Shown here: positions 25,001 through 36,757 of the stretch, piece after piece
How the letters are laid out: every line of letters begins with the position of its first letter
Numbering within the stretch: the first letter of the stretch is position 1
Assembly (NCBI GenBank): GCA_000226015.1
Contig: JH153789.1
Span: forward strand, 7,563-70,571
From: Mnemiopsis leidyi
Taxonomy: Eukaryota; Ctenophora; Tentaculata; Lobata; Bolinopsidae
Direction: 5' to 3'
DNA length: 63,009 nt
Notes under the pieces: model-generated
Seen by the model: the letters and a program-made list of their open reading frames with translations, nothing else
Databases searched by the model: none
Told to the model about the DNA's origin: nothing
Made by a program: the position numbers and the translations under genes

Positions 25001-28000
25001 GTGCAGAGCACGCTCCTTTGCCGGAGAGGTGAGACGGACTTTGCAAAACTCGCTTGTCTGTGACTTTCTTGAAAATTCCGTCACAAGCCTGAAGAGCAGT
25101 GAAATTTTTTGTTAATCTCTAATCTCAGTAAAATATAGGTAATTATATAATATTAAGTATTGGCAAAATTCAACTAATCTTTGTAACCTATGTAGAAGAA
25201 GGAGGAAATGTTTAGTCAGTCAGTCGGGAAAGAATGTCAGTTAAACTACAAGCAGTGACAACTGTCCAGTTCTTCTTGTTGTTGAACTTATGTTGAGTTT
25301 TTGGACTTTAGGTTAATTAAGTGGTCCCCCTATTTAATCTTATCCAGTCAATCTAAACTTATAAAAAGATGTAAACTTATTGAGTAGAGAAAAATACCTC
25401 TTCAAGAGAAGTACTGCTGCTGCAGTAGCCGTAAGAGTCGTTAAACTCGTTAACCCCTCTACACCTCTCCACCTTGTTATCCTTTGTTATCCAGTTGTCA
25501 GTGACCTCCTTTAACTCCTTGTTCCAGGTCTCCTCCGATATCACGCGGTACTCTGTTACCGTGTTTAGCAAGCATTCCTCCAACTTTTCCTCTTCTCCAG
25601 CCTGAACGGTGGACTGTAGAGCCAGAAAAGAGAGGTAGAGCAGTCCGAGACAAATCATCGTGCGTGTGGTCGTCCGAAATAGAAATGAGAAAACTTGACC
25701 AGATGCTCGAACTATTGTCAATAGATTTGTCGGACACCTAGCGCGATGATAATCTCTTCTACTACCTTAGATAATTGTTGGTTGAGTCTAGAGGTGTCAT
25801 GGCTGCGAGATTTGAAAATTACCTTTTAGAGCATCCCCGCGATTTGAGTCATTGACAGATCACCCTCGTTAGCTTGCTCTAGAAACGAAGTTAAAAGGTC
25901 ATTATAACCGGCCCGATCTGGAGGGTGTGGTTCATTCAACCGGCAAAATTCGTTTTATTGAATCTTACGTAATTCCATCTGCTAGTCGAATTACCTTTAT
26001 GCAGCTCAAAATTAACAAAATTGGACGAACCTTATTACAATTTAAGGCCCATATGTTGTGCAATTGTCGTCTGATAAGACTTAAAAACCAGCAATAATGC
26101 GAGAATATTTATAAGGTCAAATGATTGGACAATGAATGCACTGATGCTTGAAAGGAACGATAAAGCTGCCCATCAGAATTCATTCTGCTCGCATCAATTT
26201 TCTGTCTATATTGATTGTCACATTTACGGCCCCTCTACCATCCATAACTGATAACATCAGCATCTGGTGATATCAAATGATACCACAATTTATGCAAAGA
26301 AATGAAAAACTGACAAAGTTTCAGTTGTTTTTGATCGCATCTATTTCATGGCTATTTCAAATTTCCATGTCATCAATAATTTGAAGTTAGACAAGGGGAA
26401 GCATTGTTCCTTCCCGCGCCGGTGGAATATACTAGTCTCCCTGTTTCATTTTAAGCTATCACCAATAAACCTTACCTCCCGCAGGGCAAAGACTGTTCTT
26501 GGTTCAATTTATCAATTATCCCCAATAAACCTTCGGCCCGCAGGGCAAAGACTGTTCTTGGTTCAATTTATCCCCAATAAACCTTACCTCCCGCAGGGCA
26601 AGGACTGCTCTTGGTTCAATGGGGGAGCTTATTTCAGACTCCCTAACTGCGACACTGAGTTTCTCAACAAACTACAGAAAATTATTTGTGTCTGCGTCAC
26701 TTGGGGCAACAAAGACAACTTGGTAAGTGTATGTTTGTCAGTCTGTTTGTTTCTCTGTGACTCTATCTCTTTGTCTACATGTTGTATTTTTGTCGGTAAT
26801 TCATCGCCGTGGTGATGGAACAAATTTAAAACCTATTCTCACTTTTAGGAAAAGTACGAATTCCGAAAGATAGCAGAGGCATATGAAGCTTTGTCTGAAG
26901 TAGTGAACATTGAGGAACCAACCTCCTCAGACTTCATTTTGAAGGTGAACTTTTAAGCATGGTTCAGAATAACGAGAAATCTATATGTTCAGTTTTATGA
27001 TACTCCTATCATTTAATACAAGCAATGTAAAATTTAACTTGGATGGCAAAATTTTCCTCTGAGTATATCCCGCAGTGTGCTAAGAGGAAGCCAAATACCT
27101 GGAATGTTTGCTGTTACCCGTTATATCCGTTATTTCAGGCGGGTAATGGTAGGTTGGACTTCGATGTAAACTTAACAGAGCCCTCCAGCAAGTACACTCT
27201 CGTAGAGGTGAGTGTGAAGATTAGATAGTATTAGATAGTATTAGATAGTATTAATTTGTGTTAGTGTTAGTGTCATTAACTTAACTAACTGGGAGTAAAT
27301 AAAACTAGGACTAGTTAGTGTCTGTGTCATTACCTTTAAAGTAACTGAAAATATTTGGTAGCTGTTTGTTAAATAAAACTAGTACTAGTGTCAACTGTCA
27401 GTTCAGCAACTGAGAAAATTTGATAGCTGCAAGTTAAATAAAACGCTTCCCCGCAATTGTCCAACATTTTACAAGAAATTTTCTTCATCAGAACTGTATG
27501 ACATAATGCAGTATTGAGCATGACATAATGCCTATTTATACGAGTTACAAAGAAACAACCATGTTTGTTCCTTGCCAATCGGCGCACGCCAGCTTAAAGC
27601 AACTGAAATTATTCCTTAAGCGTGAACCTGGCAGCTTGTAAGGGTGTATTGTACAAGTATACACAACCTCATTTTGTAATGTATAACCCTGTATTGAATG
27701 CCCTCTCAGATAATAGTCTTATGAAATACTCATTGTGAGCGGTAGTATGTACATCTGCGATGCGTCTCTCAGCCGCACACCCCTAGTTAAATCCAGGTCG
27801 ATGTGTTATGTGTATCTCACTGGCACAATTAACAGCTCATTGGAGATATCAAACATCATTAAAACAAGAATTTTAACGTCTATTACTCGTTCTATTACTC
27901 GTTCTATAACTCGTTCTATAACTCGTTCTATTACTCGCTTTATTACTCACTCTATTACTCGTTCTATTACTCACACTTTAACTCACTCTATTGCTCGCTC

Positions 28001-31000
28001 TATAACTCGCTCTATTACTCGTTCTATTACTCGTTCTATAACTCGTTCCATAACTCGTTCTATTACTCGCTCTATTACTCACTCTACAACTCGTTCTCTC
28101 TCTCCAGGAAGACGATAACAAGAGGGTTGTGCTTGTCAGCAGCAAGAAGAGCAATCTTCCGACCACCTCGTATGAGATCGGAAGCAGGCTGCGCGCACAG
28201 AACACAGCGGGTCAGCCGTCTGTACCTGCGCACATGGGCGGTCAGCTTACTCAGGTGAAGGACTTGTTGGTTGAGAAAGGGAAACTGCTCCAGTTATCTG
28301 ACCTTCAGCGTGAGTTATCTTGGTTCTTAGTTTTTTAGGTTAAATAAGCAGTAGGATTGTTTATTTCAATTGAAATTTAGAGCATTTTGTTGCTTTACAA
28401 TGCAACATTATAACTTACACATGTTAGGTACAACATTATAATTTACACACATGGTTAGTATATAACAGTTATTTTCACTTTCCGGCACTAGTTGGAATTC
28501 TAAGCTGTACAATATTTTTTCTCTATTTCTAGACAATTTCACTGGATTGTACCATTAAACGATATAAACCTGTTTAAGAGTAGATTCCAAACCGCCTCCC
28601 TAGAGTTAAGAGCACGTAGCCACACCCTGAACGAAGTCGAGTGCTAGTAAAATATACTAACTATAACTAGTTTAACTGTATTGCTAATGCCTTCCGCACT
28701 ATTCAATAAAATTCAAAATGGCTAAGCTAGGGTTGGTTTGGAAGGGAAAGTATCCAGATGGCGCATATGTTACCATCGGCACGGTAAACGTTTCCTGAAA
28801 ATCGAGCCGAGGAATTTGTTTTCTGGCTCAAGAAAATTTTGAGGATATAAAAGAAAAAATCCTGGCCGTATTGCCCAAATTTCTTTCTCTAAAATGCCGA
28901 TGATGGTGTAGGGTTAATCTTAAATTTCAGCTCTGCCAAAACCTAATATTAGGTCAAGTTTAATTGAACTGAATCGACAAGAACTGACTACAAGAATTAC
29001 ATTTGTAATGAATACAGTTTCTCATGTTTGCTTTTCTAATGTTCGCTTTCCTATCACTGAAAGGTTGATAAGTATGCTGCCTGTCATGTAGGCTGTACAC
29101 AAGTCTGGCATATCGAGTTACTGGAACCAGGAACAATTAACGACCGACCTTACATAATGTATATCGGCTGGAGTTTCTATGGAAACGATCCTAAACTACA
29201 GATTAATAATAACACTTTATATTAAAACTTAAAGTTAGATAAAGACATTCTCTCATTTTCTCCTCCTGCTTAACGTTCTCATAAACTCAGAGTAGAATGT
29301 GTGTTGTCAAACAAATACATTATCAGGCCTTTATAATTTGTTTCTCTGGAAACAGAACTCTGACTATCAGGAATGCTAAACTGTATAGCTGCAATGTAAT
29401 TTGTTGTCTGAATCTGGAGAATCAATTAGCAGTCTGCAGTCTTGTTGATCATACTCCTTTATAATGTACAGCGTCTATGACGTAATGCTCTAAACAGTAC
29501 ATCCTACTTTAAACCACTACATTCCAGAGCCGGACGGTGGCAGGTTTCTCGTTCCACTACCGGGAAGTCCCAAAGTAGAAGCTATCTGTTCGCGGTTCTC
29601 TCTCAGCAAGAATGTGTGGGTCAAGTCTTACTCCAAGTGTAAAGACATTCCTGAACAGCATTTCATTGAGGAGGTTAAAAATCTCCTCAAGTTTGAACAC
29701 CCGTGAGCTTAGATTTCTCTAGAAGCAGACTTTGTTTGAATTTATTAAATAAGAAGACTTTGTTGTGTATCTGAAGAGAGTATCAGATATCAAGACATGA
29801 ACAACTACTGCTCACACTCACTGCATAGTTTACTCAACACACTGTGCAGTTAACTCATTACACACATTTTGTACAAGAACCCTCCGGGTTCCTACTTCTT
29901 GTCGTTAGCTCTGTAATTGATCTGTACAAGTAACAAATCTTAAGTCGCACTAAAGTTGATTCTCATTGTCGCTAGCTCCCAATTTACAACAATAGCAATG
30001 TTTACAAGCTAAAGTTAGTTCTAACTAACTTCTTGATTCAGGAATATTGTGCCACTAAAGGGTTGTGTGTTGCTAGACGAAACTTTGCTCTTGATTACTC
30101 CTTTCTATCGTTACAAGAGTTTGAGTAACTTCCTGGATAACAACAGTCATAATGTCAACGTTAGTTAGAAACCGAACCTTCTCTCAGAATCTAACTTATC
30201 GAGATGTTCCAAGATGTATTATAAAATTGACAACTTACTAAGGCTAAAATAACTTAAATCAGCTAATTAACATGCAAAAATCAATCGTATTTTCTCATTT
30301 GAAAAGAAAGCCTTATATTTTTTACACCCAACAACACCTGCAGGAGAAGCAGCGTGAGAGTTACGCGCTCCAGATCTGCGCGGGAATGAAGTACCTTTCC
30401 CAGAACAAGTGTGTACACAGGAACCTGCGTCTCGAGCACGTGTACATGACGAACCTTAACGACGTCGTTATCACGAACTTCGGGCTCGCGCGCGTCACGG
30501 AGGCGCTCTACTACCAGCAGCGCACTAACATGGCTAGCGACACTTTTGTCATCTATCCGCCAGAGGTAAGGGCGGAAGTCTTGTTTGTAGTCAATTTTTA
30601 CTCAGGTATTCGAACTTAGTTTTGTTAGGCGCAAAATTCTTGAGTCCTCCGTCAGGCCCCTGGTTTGTTTTTATTCGATCTCCATATCACAGCAAGATAG
30701 AAGAGTCCTGAGTAGTGAATATGAACTGTGTTTTTACTGATGACCAATCTCAATAATTGTTCTATAGTCTACTATGCCATTATGTCTGTAAATTATTGTG
30801 AGGTGCTCGTCTGACTGGCATAAATGACATGATCACGTGCCTACCTGAACTTTATTGTTCTTGTTCTAACACCTGCTGCTGCTTTTCTGACTCGACAGTT
30901 CTTTTACTGCGGCGGAACTTGTCTATTACATATCAAAATATTCCGTGTTTCTGTAATATTGTGAACCTATATCGTATAATATGATGGTGCGAATGTTATG

Positions 31001-33247
31001 GCGTTAAAGAACTGATCCTATTATCTTGCTAAATTTAGTGGCTGTTGTTGAACGACGGTTTCTTTGAGGTAGTTTAGTTGCGGTAATTGTTTAGTAATTA
31101 TCATGTAAAGGTTGGGCTTTTAAAACAAAACACGTAATATTTAACAGCGCGGAATAATGTCACTCAGATGTTATTAGATAAATATTAGCCCTAAGTAAGT
31201 ACGTATTGAGAGTTGCACCGAAAATTACTCCCGTCAAATAACATGAGTATCGATAGCTGTACTTATATTAGCACCATGCTTTCGATATACAATATTAAAG
31301 ACTGTAATGCTCTGAATGTCGTTGAATCATCTCGCTGAAATTTAAACAGTCTAGTTACTTGTTTAAAATCTCCCCAATTTGCCCATCTCTTGTAGTAAGG
31401 TCAGGGAGAACCCCTGACACAAGAGCAGAACCTATCAGTCCTCTTTAAAACCTAATAGTCCTCTTTAAAACCTAAAACCTAGGTTATAACCTAGGTTACC
31501 AACAGTGTATGTTACTTTAACGTGTAAATAATGAATCCCAGTATTAAAGCAGTACCCCCCGCTACCAGGTAATATCAGTGCTGAGTGGGGGCGGTAAGGT
31601 GAAGTTCAACTCGGCGTGTGACGTGTGGAGTTACGGCGTGTTACTCTGGGAGTTGTACAGCGGTGATATCGCATACCAGAACGTTGTGTCTGACCTTCAT
31701 GGCTACCCTGATATCAACCTACTTCACCAGTACTTCAGGTTTGTATTGACGTATGTTTTCTTGACAAACTTAACATAGGGTTTAGACAAACTTTAAAGTT
31801 ACCTTAAAATAGACATTGAACAAACTTAACAAGAATTGCGCCCGCTAAGTTAGGTCTAGGACGCTAGATTTCCATCTCTCAAATTTTAAAGAGGCTTCTT
31901 CGATTTGCCCTCTGCCAGTGCTAGAAGCATAGAATTTGAGCAGCAGATATGTTTTAAAAGTAAATTCTGCCGCAAAGACTGCTGATGGAATACCATGGAA
32001 ACTACAGTGAAAATAATGGCCGTGAAACTGAAACATTTTTATTACAACTTGTCTGATGATAATGGCTGCTGTTAATACATGCTAGTTTTCGGTTTTGAAA
32101 ACTTATAACCGGCCGTGAAATTTTAGCTATTAAAAACAACGGATGTGGATAATTTTGACGGTGCAGACAAATAGCTTGACTAGGTCTATTTTTTAATTGA
32201 ATTTTGTCGGAAGTTAAGTTTCAGTGTCATGTTAAACAAGGAACTGAAGCAGCTGGGTTCCGTCCAGGCTCAATTCTTTACACTCAAGTCAATATGTTCG
32301 TTTAATACGTCCTCTTGATCTAATAAGCTTGCATGTTGCAGTGGCTGATACGCTGCTCTCGCATTACATCTAGTCAAATATAATTGATATTGATATGCGA
32401 TTCGTGGAGTAATTACGATAGCTGATTCAATCAGTCTATTGCGATGCGTTTATTAGGACAACACTACGCTGTTAAATTTGCGTGTCGTCATATTTTGTCA
32501 CATAATCTATTAATATTATCGTAATATCGCAAAATTAAGAATGAAATAATTGGCCACAGCACAGTAGCGCATAAACTTAAAACCATAGATAAGTCAGATA
32601 AGCATTAGAATTGAATCTCAAATTGACATAATACTTCGGAGTAATACTTTGATAGTGATACGTACGCTGCACAACGGTAATAAACTCGCAAATATGTATT
32701 CAGCGTAGAATAACTTTGCGGAGGCAACTTGTGACGTCGACATGGTAACGGTGGCGCGCACTGCACTATGTGTAAAATTGCTTTGTGACCGCGGACAGCG
32801 GACAGCGGACAGCGGACAGCGGACAGCGGACACCGCCATCTACGGTCTACCTACCCACCTCCAAAATCCGACCACTTTAAACCATCTACTTTACTTTTTT
32901 GCCTTCGGCAAAAAAGTATTAGAGATGGAAAAAATGTGTGACTGCGTCTAAATGTTGTACTCGGGGACGGGGTGTAAACCAAAAAACAGTCGCTACACCA
33001 AAAATTGGTGAATTGGCTTGGTTTATTATTTTCTTTTTGTTTTTACGGTGAACACCCCCTGTGCTGCAAATATTAAATTTAGTTCTCTAGAAATTTAACC
33101 TTGACTGTCCCCACCAGTGAAGGGAACTGTTTGGAAGCTGATCAGTCTTGGCCTGCCAATATCCGAACTGTAATAGAAAAGTGTCTCACTGAAGAACAAA
33201 CCCGGATCAGCTTCTTTGGAATCGAAGAGATATTGAGTGGACCGTGA
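22018..33247 (+). CDS. JAK: JAK-family protein with FERM, SH2-like, JH2 and degenerate JH1
   Basis: Eleven exons with matching phases: 22018-23975, 24502-24595, 26597-26722, 26849-26944, 27139-27207, 28108-28309, 29528-29702, 30042-30159, 30344-30565, 31569-31738 and 33118-33247. They give 1119 aa, within the usual JAK length. FERM is ~15-300 and SH2-like ~310-430, with the FLVR site degenerate (KFLVTDN). JH2 is ~470-770 with VHGFPAMHN (H580) and YVFGCTLWQL. JH1 is ~850-1119. JH1 keeps beta3 Lys (VWVK, K881), alphaC Glu (E897), HPNIV, an activation-loop YY pair (1002-1003) and DVWSYGVLLWE. Its glycine loop is lost, HRD is HRN (N973), the catalytic-loop Asn is His978 and DFG is NFG (N991). Phosphotransfer therefore seems unlikely, so a scaffold or allosteric role is inferred. 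Start is the first ATG before the FERM F1 lobe. An antisense gene sits in intron 2. Confidence 0.9.
24948..25658 (-). CDS. Small secreted six-cysteine protein nested in JAK intron
   Basis: Two exons, 25658-25398 and 25088-24948, joined in phase 0 (GAG before GTATTT; TTCAG before GCT), 133 aa. Family not recognised. Residues 1-20 are a strong signal peptide (MICLGLLYLSFLALQSTVQA). The mature part is charged and has six cysteines, in the contexts EECL, ERCR, GYCS, ACDG, GACS and AYCR, which would suit three disulfides. One possible N-glycosylation site lies at NDS. The stop TAG directly follows KPQ. The gene lies wholly inside intron 2 of the JAK gene on the opposite strand. The frame could start 21 codons further upstream, but that would bury the signal peptide. 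A secreted ligand or defence peptide are both possible; no function is claimed. Confidence 0.65.
26455..26640 (+). repeat. Triplicated splice-acceptor segment of JAK exon 3
   Basis: Three tandem copies of a ~50-60 bp unit contain CCAATAAACCTT, then a CCCGCAG acceptor, then GGCAAAGACTGTTCTTGG. The acceptors fall at about 26483, 26542 and 26596. The last copy continues into the exon proper (26597-26722). The two upstream copies carry the exon's first ~20 bases followed by sequence not found in the exon. Confidence 0.8.
27220..27252 (+). repeat. Short tandem repeat ATTAGATAGT
   Basis: Three copies of a 10-bp unit just after the donor of JAK exon 5. Confidence 0.7.
27879..28096 (+). repeat. 12-bp minisatellite TCTATTACTCGT at acceptor of JAK exon 6
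   Basis: About 18 copies of a 12-bp unit, with CTATAACTCG and CTATTACTCA variants. They run up to the CTCTCTCTCCAG polypyrimidine/acceptor at ~28096-28107. The unit is pyrimidine-rich, so the array may extend the polypyrimidine tract. The long open frame through it is a repeat artefact. Confidence 0.9.
32790..32832. repeat. 7-bp tandem repeat CGGACAG
   Basis: Six copies of a 7-8 bp unit within the last JAK intron. Confidence 0.8.
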
Positions 33248-34566
33248 CTTAATTGTACGCATTGCATCAAAGCTACACATTGCTAGAAATTGCGACTCTA
33301 ACGTTAAACTGTTTGTCTGTTAAATCTTGTACATTTCGAGTGTTGCGAAATCGAACACCTTGTCTGTTGCGAAATGTCTCCAAAAGCGATAAAACTGTCT
33401 CGACTCTAGAGTGTGGCTGAGTTTTCTGTGAAATGGTGTCTCCAAGAACGACAATGTTTTCTCTTGAGTGCAGCTGAGTTACACTATCTTAGCAGCTGTA
33501 AATCTAATTAATTTGTGTATCTTACTTAGCTCTGTATTCAGAGAGAGTATGTGTCGCAATGCTGCAACTTTAAGTTCTGTGGAATGCATTAACTGTCAGA
33601 GTGGAAACTTTTTAGTTTGTATTAACTATCAGGGTGAAAACTTAATAGTTTTGTATTTGAGGTCAAAGATGCTTGGATAATTAAAAAACTGTATGTTTTC
33701 CACAGAACTGCAGTTTGTATGTGGTCTAATGAAGAATTACTGTGATTGATTCTCTGATCGCCTTTAATCTTGTTCTTAATTTTTAACATATTTCAATGCT
33801 TTTTTAATTACAAAATTATTTCATCAAAACGGTAAACTGAGTTTCAACATATTTTGTTGCCTGAGTAATTATTTCACCGAGTAATTATTTTACTGAAGCT
33901 TGCGGTATTTTCTGTCGTCACGTTTTTATGACAACACTCACAAAGAAACTCCTTTTTCCAAGAAATTTTACTTATCAGGAATTCCTCGAACTCCTGAAAT
34001 TGTGTGTACGGCTTTTGCTGTGTTTGTTATATTTCTCTGTTAAAGAATCTGTATACATGGGTATAAATTAGTATAATCTTACAGCTCCATTCAGATCGGG
34101 AGGCTTCCCATTTTCCCAGAAATCGCTTCCAATTCCAAGAATTTGAGAATTGAGAAGTTGCAACTCTAACACGTTTTGGACTAAGATATTTAATGACAAA
34201 CTCGCTGACACTTTAACATTACCTAGAAAGAATCCAGCCACGCCGCGTTATATGTAGCCGAACTTTCTATAGAATTGTGATGTGAAACGTAAGATAGACG
34301 GGCTTCAAGGTAATTAGCGCGCGGATTCCTGGTTTCACAGTTCAGTGCTATTCAGCTATTGACATCTCGAATGCACTGCCAGCTTTTCAAACAGACAAAA
34401 ATCTTTGTTTAAAATATGAATTATCATATAAATTATATTACATTTCATATTTTAAATGTTGGGGACATCCTTATCGAAAATGTGGAACAATCGAGGAACA
34501 GTGAAGAGGGGACGACCTTTTAATAATTATCCTCGAGTTAATCACAAAAATGGTGTAACTTTGATT
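33248..34566. other. 3' flank of JAK gene, non-coding
   Basis: Contains the JAK 3' UTR and intergenic DNA. No exon recognised. AT-rich palindromic sequence occurs at ~34415-34460. Confidence 0.45.
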
Positions 34567-34753
34567 CCCAGATCCGCCAATCCTAGAGGAGCGCGCTAAG
34601 GGTATTTGCCTATGCAATCTTCTTCGGTCGACTGAGCCGAATGACCGGGAAACCGTGATTGAGGGTTAAATGAGGAGGGTCTCCGTTAAAAGATCTAGAA
34701 TCTTCCTGGAGCCCCTTCAGTATAACTGTAAAAGCCTGGGTACAGGTGTAACA
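34567..34753 (+). mobile_element. SINE-family body (copy B)
   Basis: This segment is the reverse complement of the body of the element at 18141-18300, with shared blocks such as TTGCCTATGCAATCTTCTTC, CCGTGATTGAGGGT and GGGTACAGGTGTAAC. Its tRNA-like head is not recognisable, so it is a truncated or diverged copy. Confidence 0.75.
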
Positions 34754-35549
34754 ACATGCAAAAATACAAAAAAGATTCAGATTATCATTTTTCGATGAAT
34801 CATTGTGTTTGACAGCCCCTTCGAGATAGCTTGTTTGTAACGCGCGTGCCGTGCCAGTTATGTGATTCGGGCGTGCTCCCACGTGAGTATACATATATGC
34901 AGTAAACGCGCGGAGTACATACATGTACACGCTTACATCAACATAAGCAACTTTATTCTGATATATGTGATAATAAATGTATGAAGTCTCACGAATATAT
35001 TATCAATACTAGACCAATCCTAATTTGAAGAGTTTTTATAAACATTGATCTGCCCTAAGCATTTATATTCTATAAAGCCAGAAGCTTAAGATAATGATAA
35101 TCTCTTCGGCAAAACTGCTACGATGTCAACGAGTTTATTCTCCATTTGAACGCTACTTTTATACACTCAACTCTTAAGTGACACACCTGATTTCCGCTTC
35201 AAATGAAAATAAGAATCTGAAACAGAGTAACCCGGAAGTAGGAACGTGAAATAGCAATAACTGTGTTCGATAAAAGGGTACTAGTACTACAGAAAAGAAA
35301 AGTGATCGTCTGCGGTCTGTCCCATTATTCTTCACGACATAAGGAGGAATGGCGCCTGCAGTGAAATTTCATTCAAAAAACTGGCTGAAAACTAACTTTT
35401 TTATTAAAGAAAGAGAAGGCAAGCATAGTTATGAACCATATGGGAACGAGAGTTTGCAATTTTGAGGTTTGCAATTTTGAGGAGCACTCTTATGGTAACA
35501 GAGGAAGAATTAAGCCAGAGTATGCTAGCTTAGAAAATGTCGCGGTTAT
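34754..35549. other. Non-coding interval
   Basis: AT-rich with no exon. A small direct duplication of TTTGCAATTTTGAGG occurs at ~35453-35480. Confidence 0.4.
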
Positions 35550-35795
35550 AGTTATACCCGATTCTCAAAGCTGAACGGTAGACGGATGTCTTTCCTTGTC
35601 GAGGTGTTACCCGACTCAACGGGCGATGCGCGTCTAGAATTTCTCCGCCAGGCCAGAAATGCGTGACAGCGCGTGATGGCCGCGACAGTAGGTTATCAAC
35701 CTACAATTACCCGACCCGCGCGCGGCTCGCAGTTTTCTGCTCTCCTCGTTAGGACGTTAGACGGATATCATCTCGTCAAGTCTTTCCTAGCACCA
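35550..35795. repeat. Dispersed repeat copy (same family as 15.9-17.6 kb)
   Basis: Shares GGGCGATGCGCGTCTAGAA, GCGCGTGATGGCCGCGACAG and the palindrome GTAGGTTATCAACCTAC with the 16-17 kb cluster, plus an inverted GACGGATATCATCTCGTCAAG module near the right end. No coding capacity is visible. Confidence 0.75.
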
Positions 35796-35964
35796 GAACA
35801 AACGAAATGCCATGATTCATTTGCAGGTTACTTACTTTTGCTGATAACATTAAAATTTTGAACGCACCAAATGTTGATATTGTTTTGATGTAAACGTTTA
35901 GACTAAGAATTTATAAACGAGCAATCATGAAATAGTGGAATAGCGTCAATTGCAGCTGTTAGAA

Positions 35965-36215
35965 CCCTCTTTGGCGACCATTGGTACAATTGCCGCCATT
36001 GGAATTCCAGATGATCCATTCACCCTGAGTGGTGATTATAATGGATCCAATGGTCGCCAATGGTGAGCGCCACTGACTCAATGAAACACATCCATTGGCG
36101 CCAATGGCGATTGGGACAACCATTGGCACCACTGACCTCATCGCCATTGGCGCCAATGGAACATCCATTTGTTCCATCGCACATCAAGTGGATCCATTGG
36201 CGCCAATTGCCCCAC
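35965..36215. repeat. Array of ATTGGCGCCAAT palindromes
   Basis: Three perfect 12-bp palindromes ATTGGCGCCAAT start at 36094, 36146 and 36196, about 50 bp apart. Several degenerate relatives (CCATTGG, GGTCGCCAATGG) fill 35965-36130. The palindrome contains an ATTGG/CCAAT pair and a TTGGCGCC core. Confidence 0.75.
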
Positions 36216-36389
36216 TCACCAAACTATATGACCATTTGGCCAATCTGGTTGGAATAATTGCGCATCTGAAGCACCCTGTTTTGGGTTTTCAGTGGGCTCA
36301 AAACTCGCGAAAAGACAGTCATGACTCCATTGTACAAGTTAGAAGCCTCCTCGAGTATTGTTGTCTGCTGTAGGACCCAGTTAAGGTGC

Positions 36390-36757
36390 AGTGACAGCGA
36401 TCCAGCTACTAGAAGTGTTCATCGAATATTCACTAGTTGCATAGATGGCGCGGAAAATATGAACACTTACACCGTCCTTATGATGTGGAAGATACTTAAC
36501 AATGCCGTGCCAAACTGCTGAGATATAAAGTTCATGGAAACCTCCAGGCAAGGTACTCGACCGGTCCATCATTCGTTCCTTCCCTATCCCGATCGAGTTC
36601 TTTTAGCAAGCAGTCGCTGTATCATAGCTCATTTGCAGTGAGAGGACCAATACTTTGGAACATAGTTCCTAAAAGTGTGAAAGCTGCTGATTCGTTGGAC
36701 TCGTTTAAAAGCGGTCTGTCCGTATTTCTTGCCTTGATACCGGACGAACGCCAGTGA
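36390..36757 (+). pseudogene. Non-LTR retrotransposon ORF2 C-terminal remnant
   Basis: The upstream frame encodes TYTVLMMWKILNNAVP and the downstream frame encodes YHSSFAVRGPILWNIVPKSV, ending DERQ and a stop at 36755-36757. These are the hallmarks of the region after the reverse transcriptase in CR1/Jockey-like elements. A frameshift near 36515 separates the two parts, so the copy is dead and 5'-truncated. Confidence 0.8.

Noticed and set aside
25498-25737. 79-codon minus-strand frame
   Set aside because: Overlaps the nested secreted-protein gene in another frame and lacks a signal peptide or splice context.
27735-28118. 127-codon frame with Thr-Arg-Ser-Ile repeats
   Set aside because: Reads through the 12-bp intronic minisatellite into JAK exon 6 in the wrong frame.
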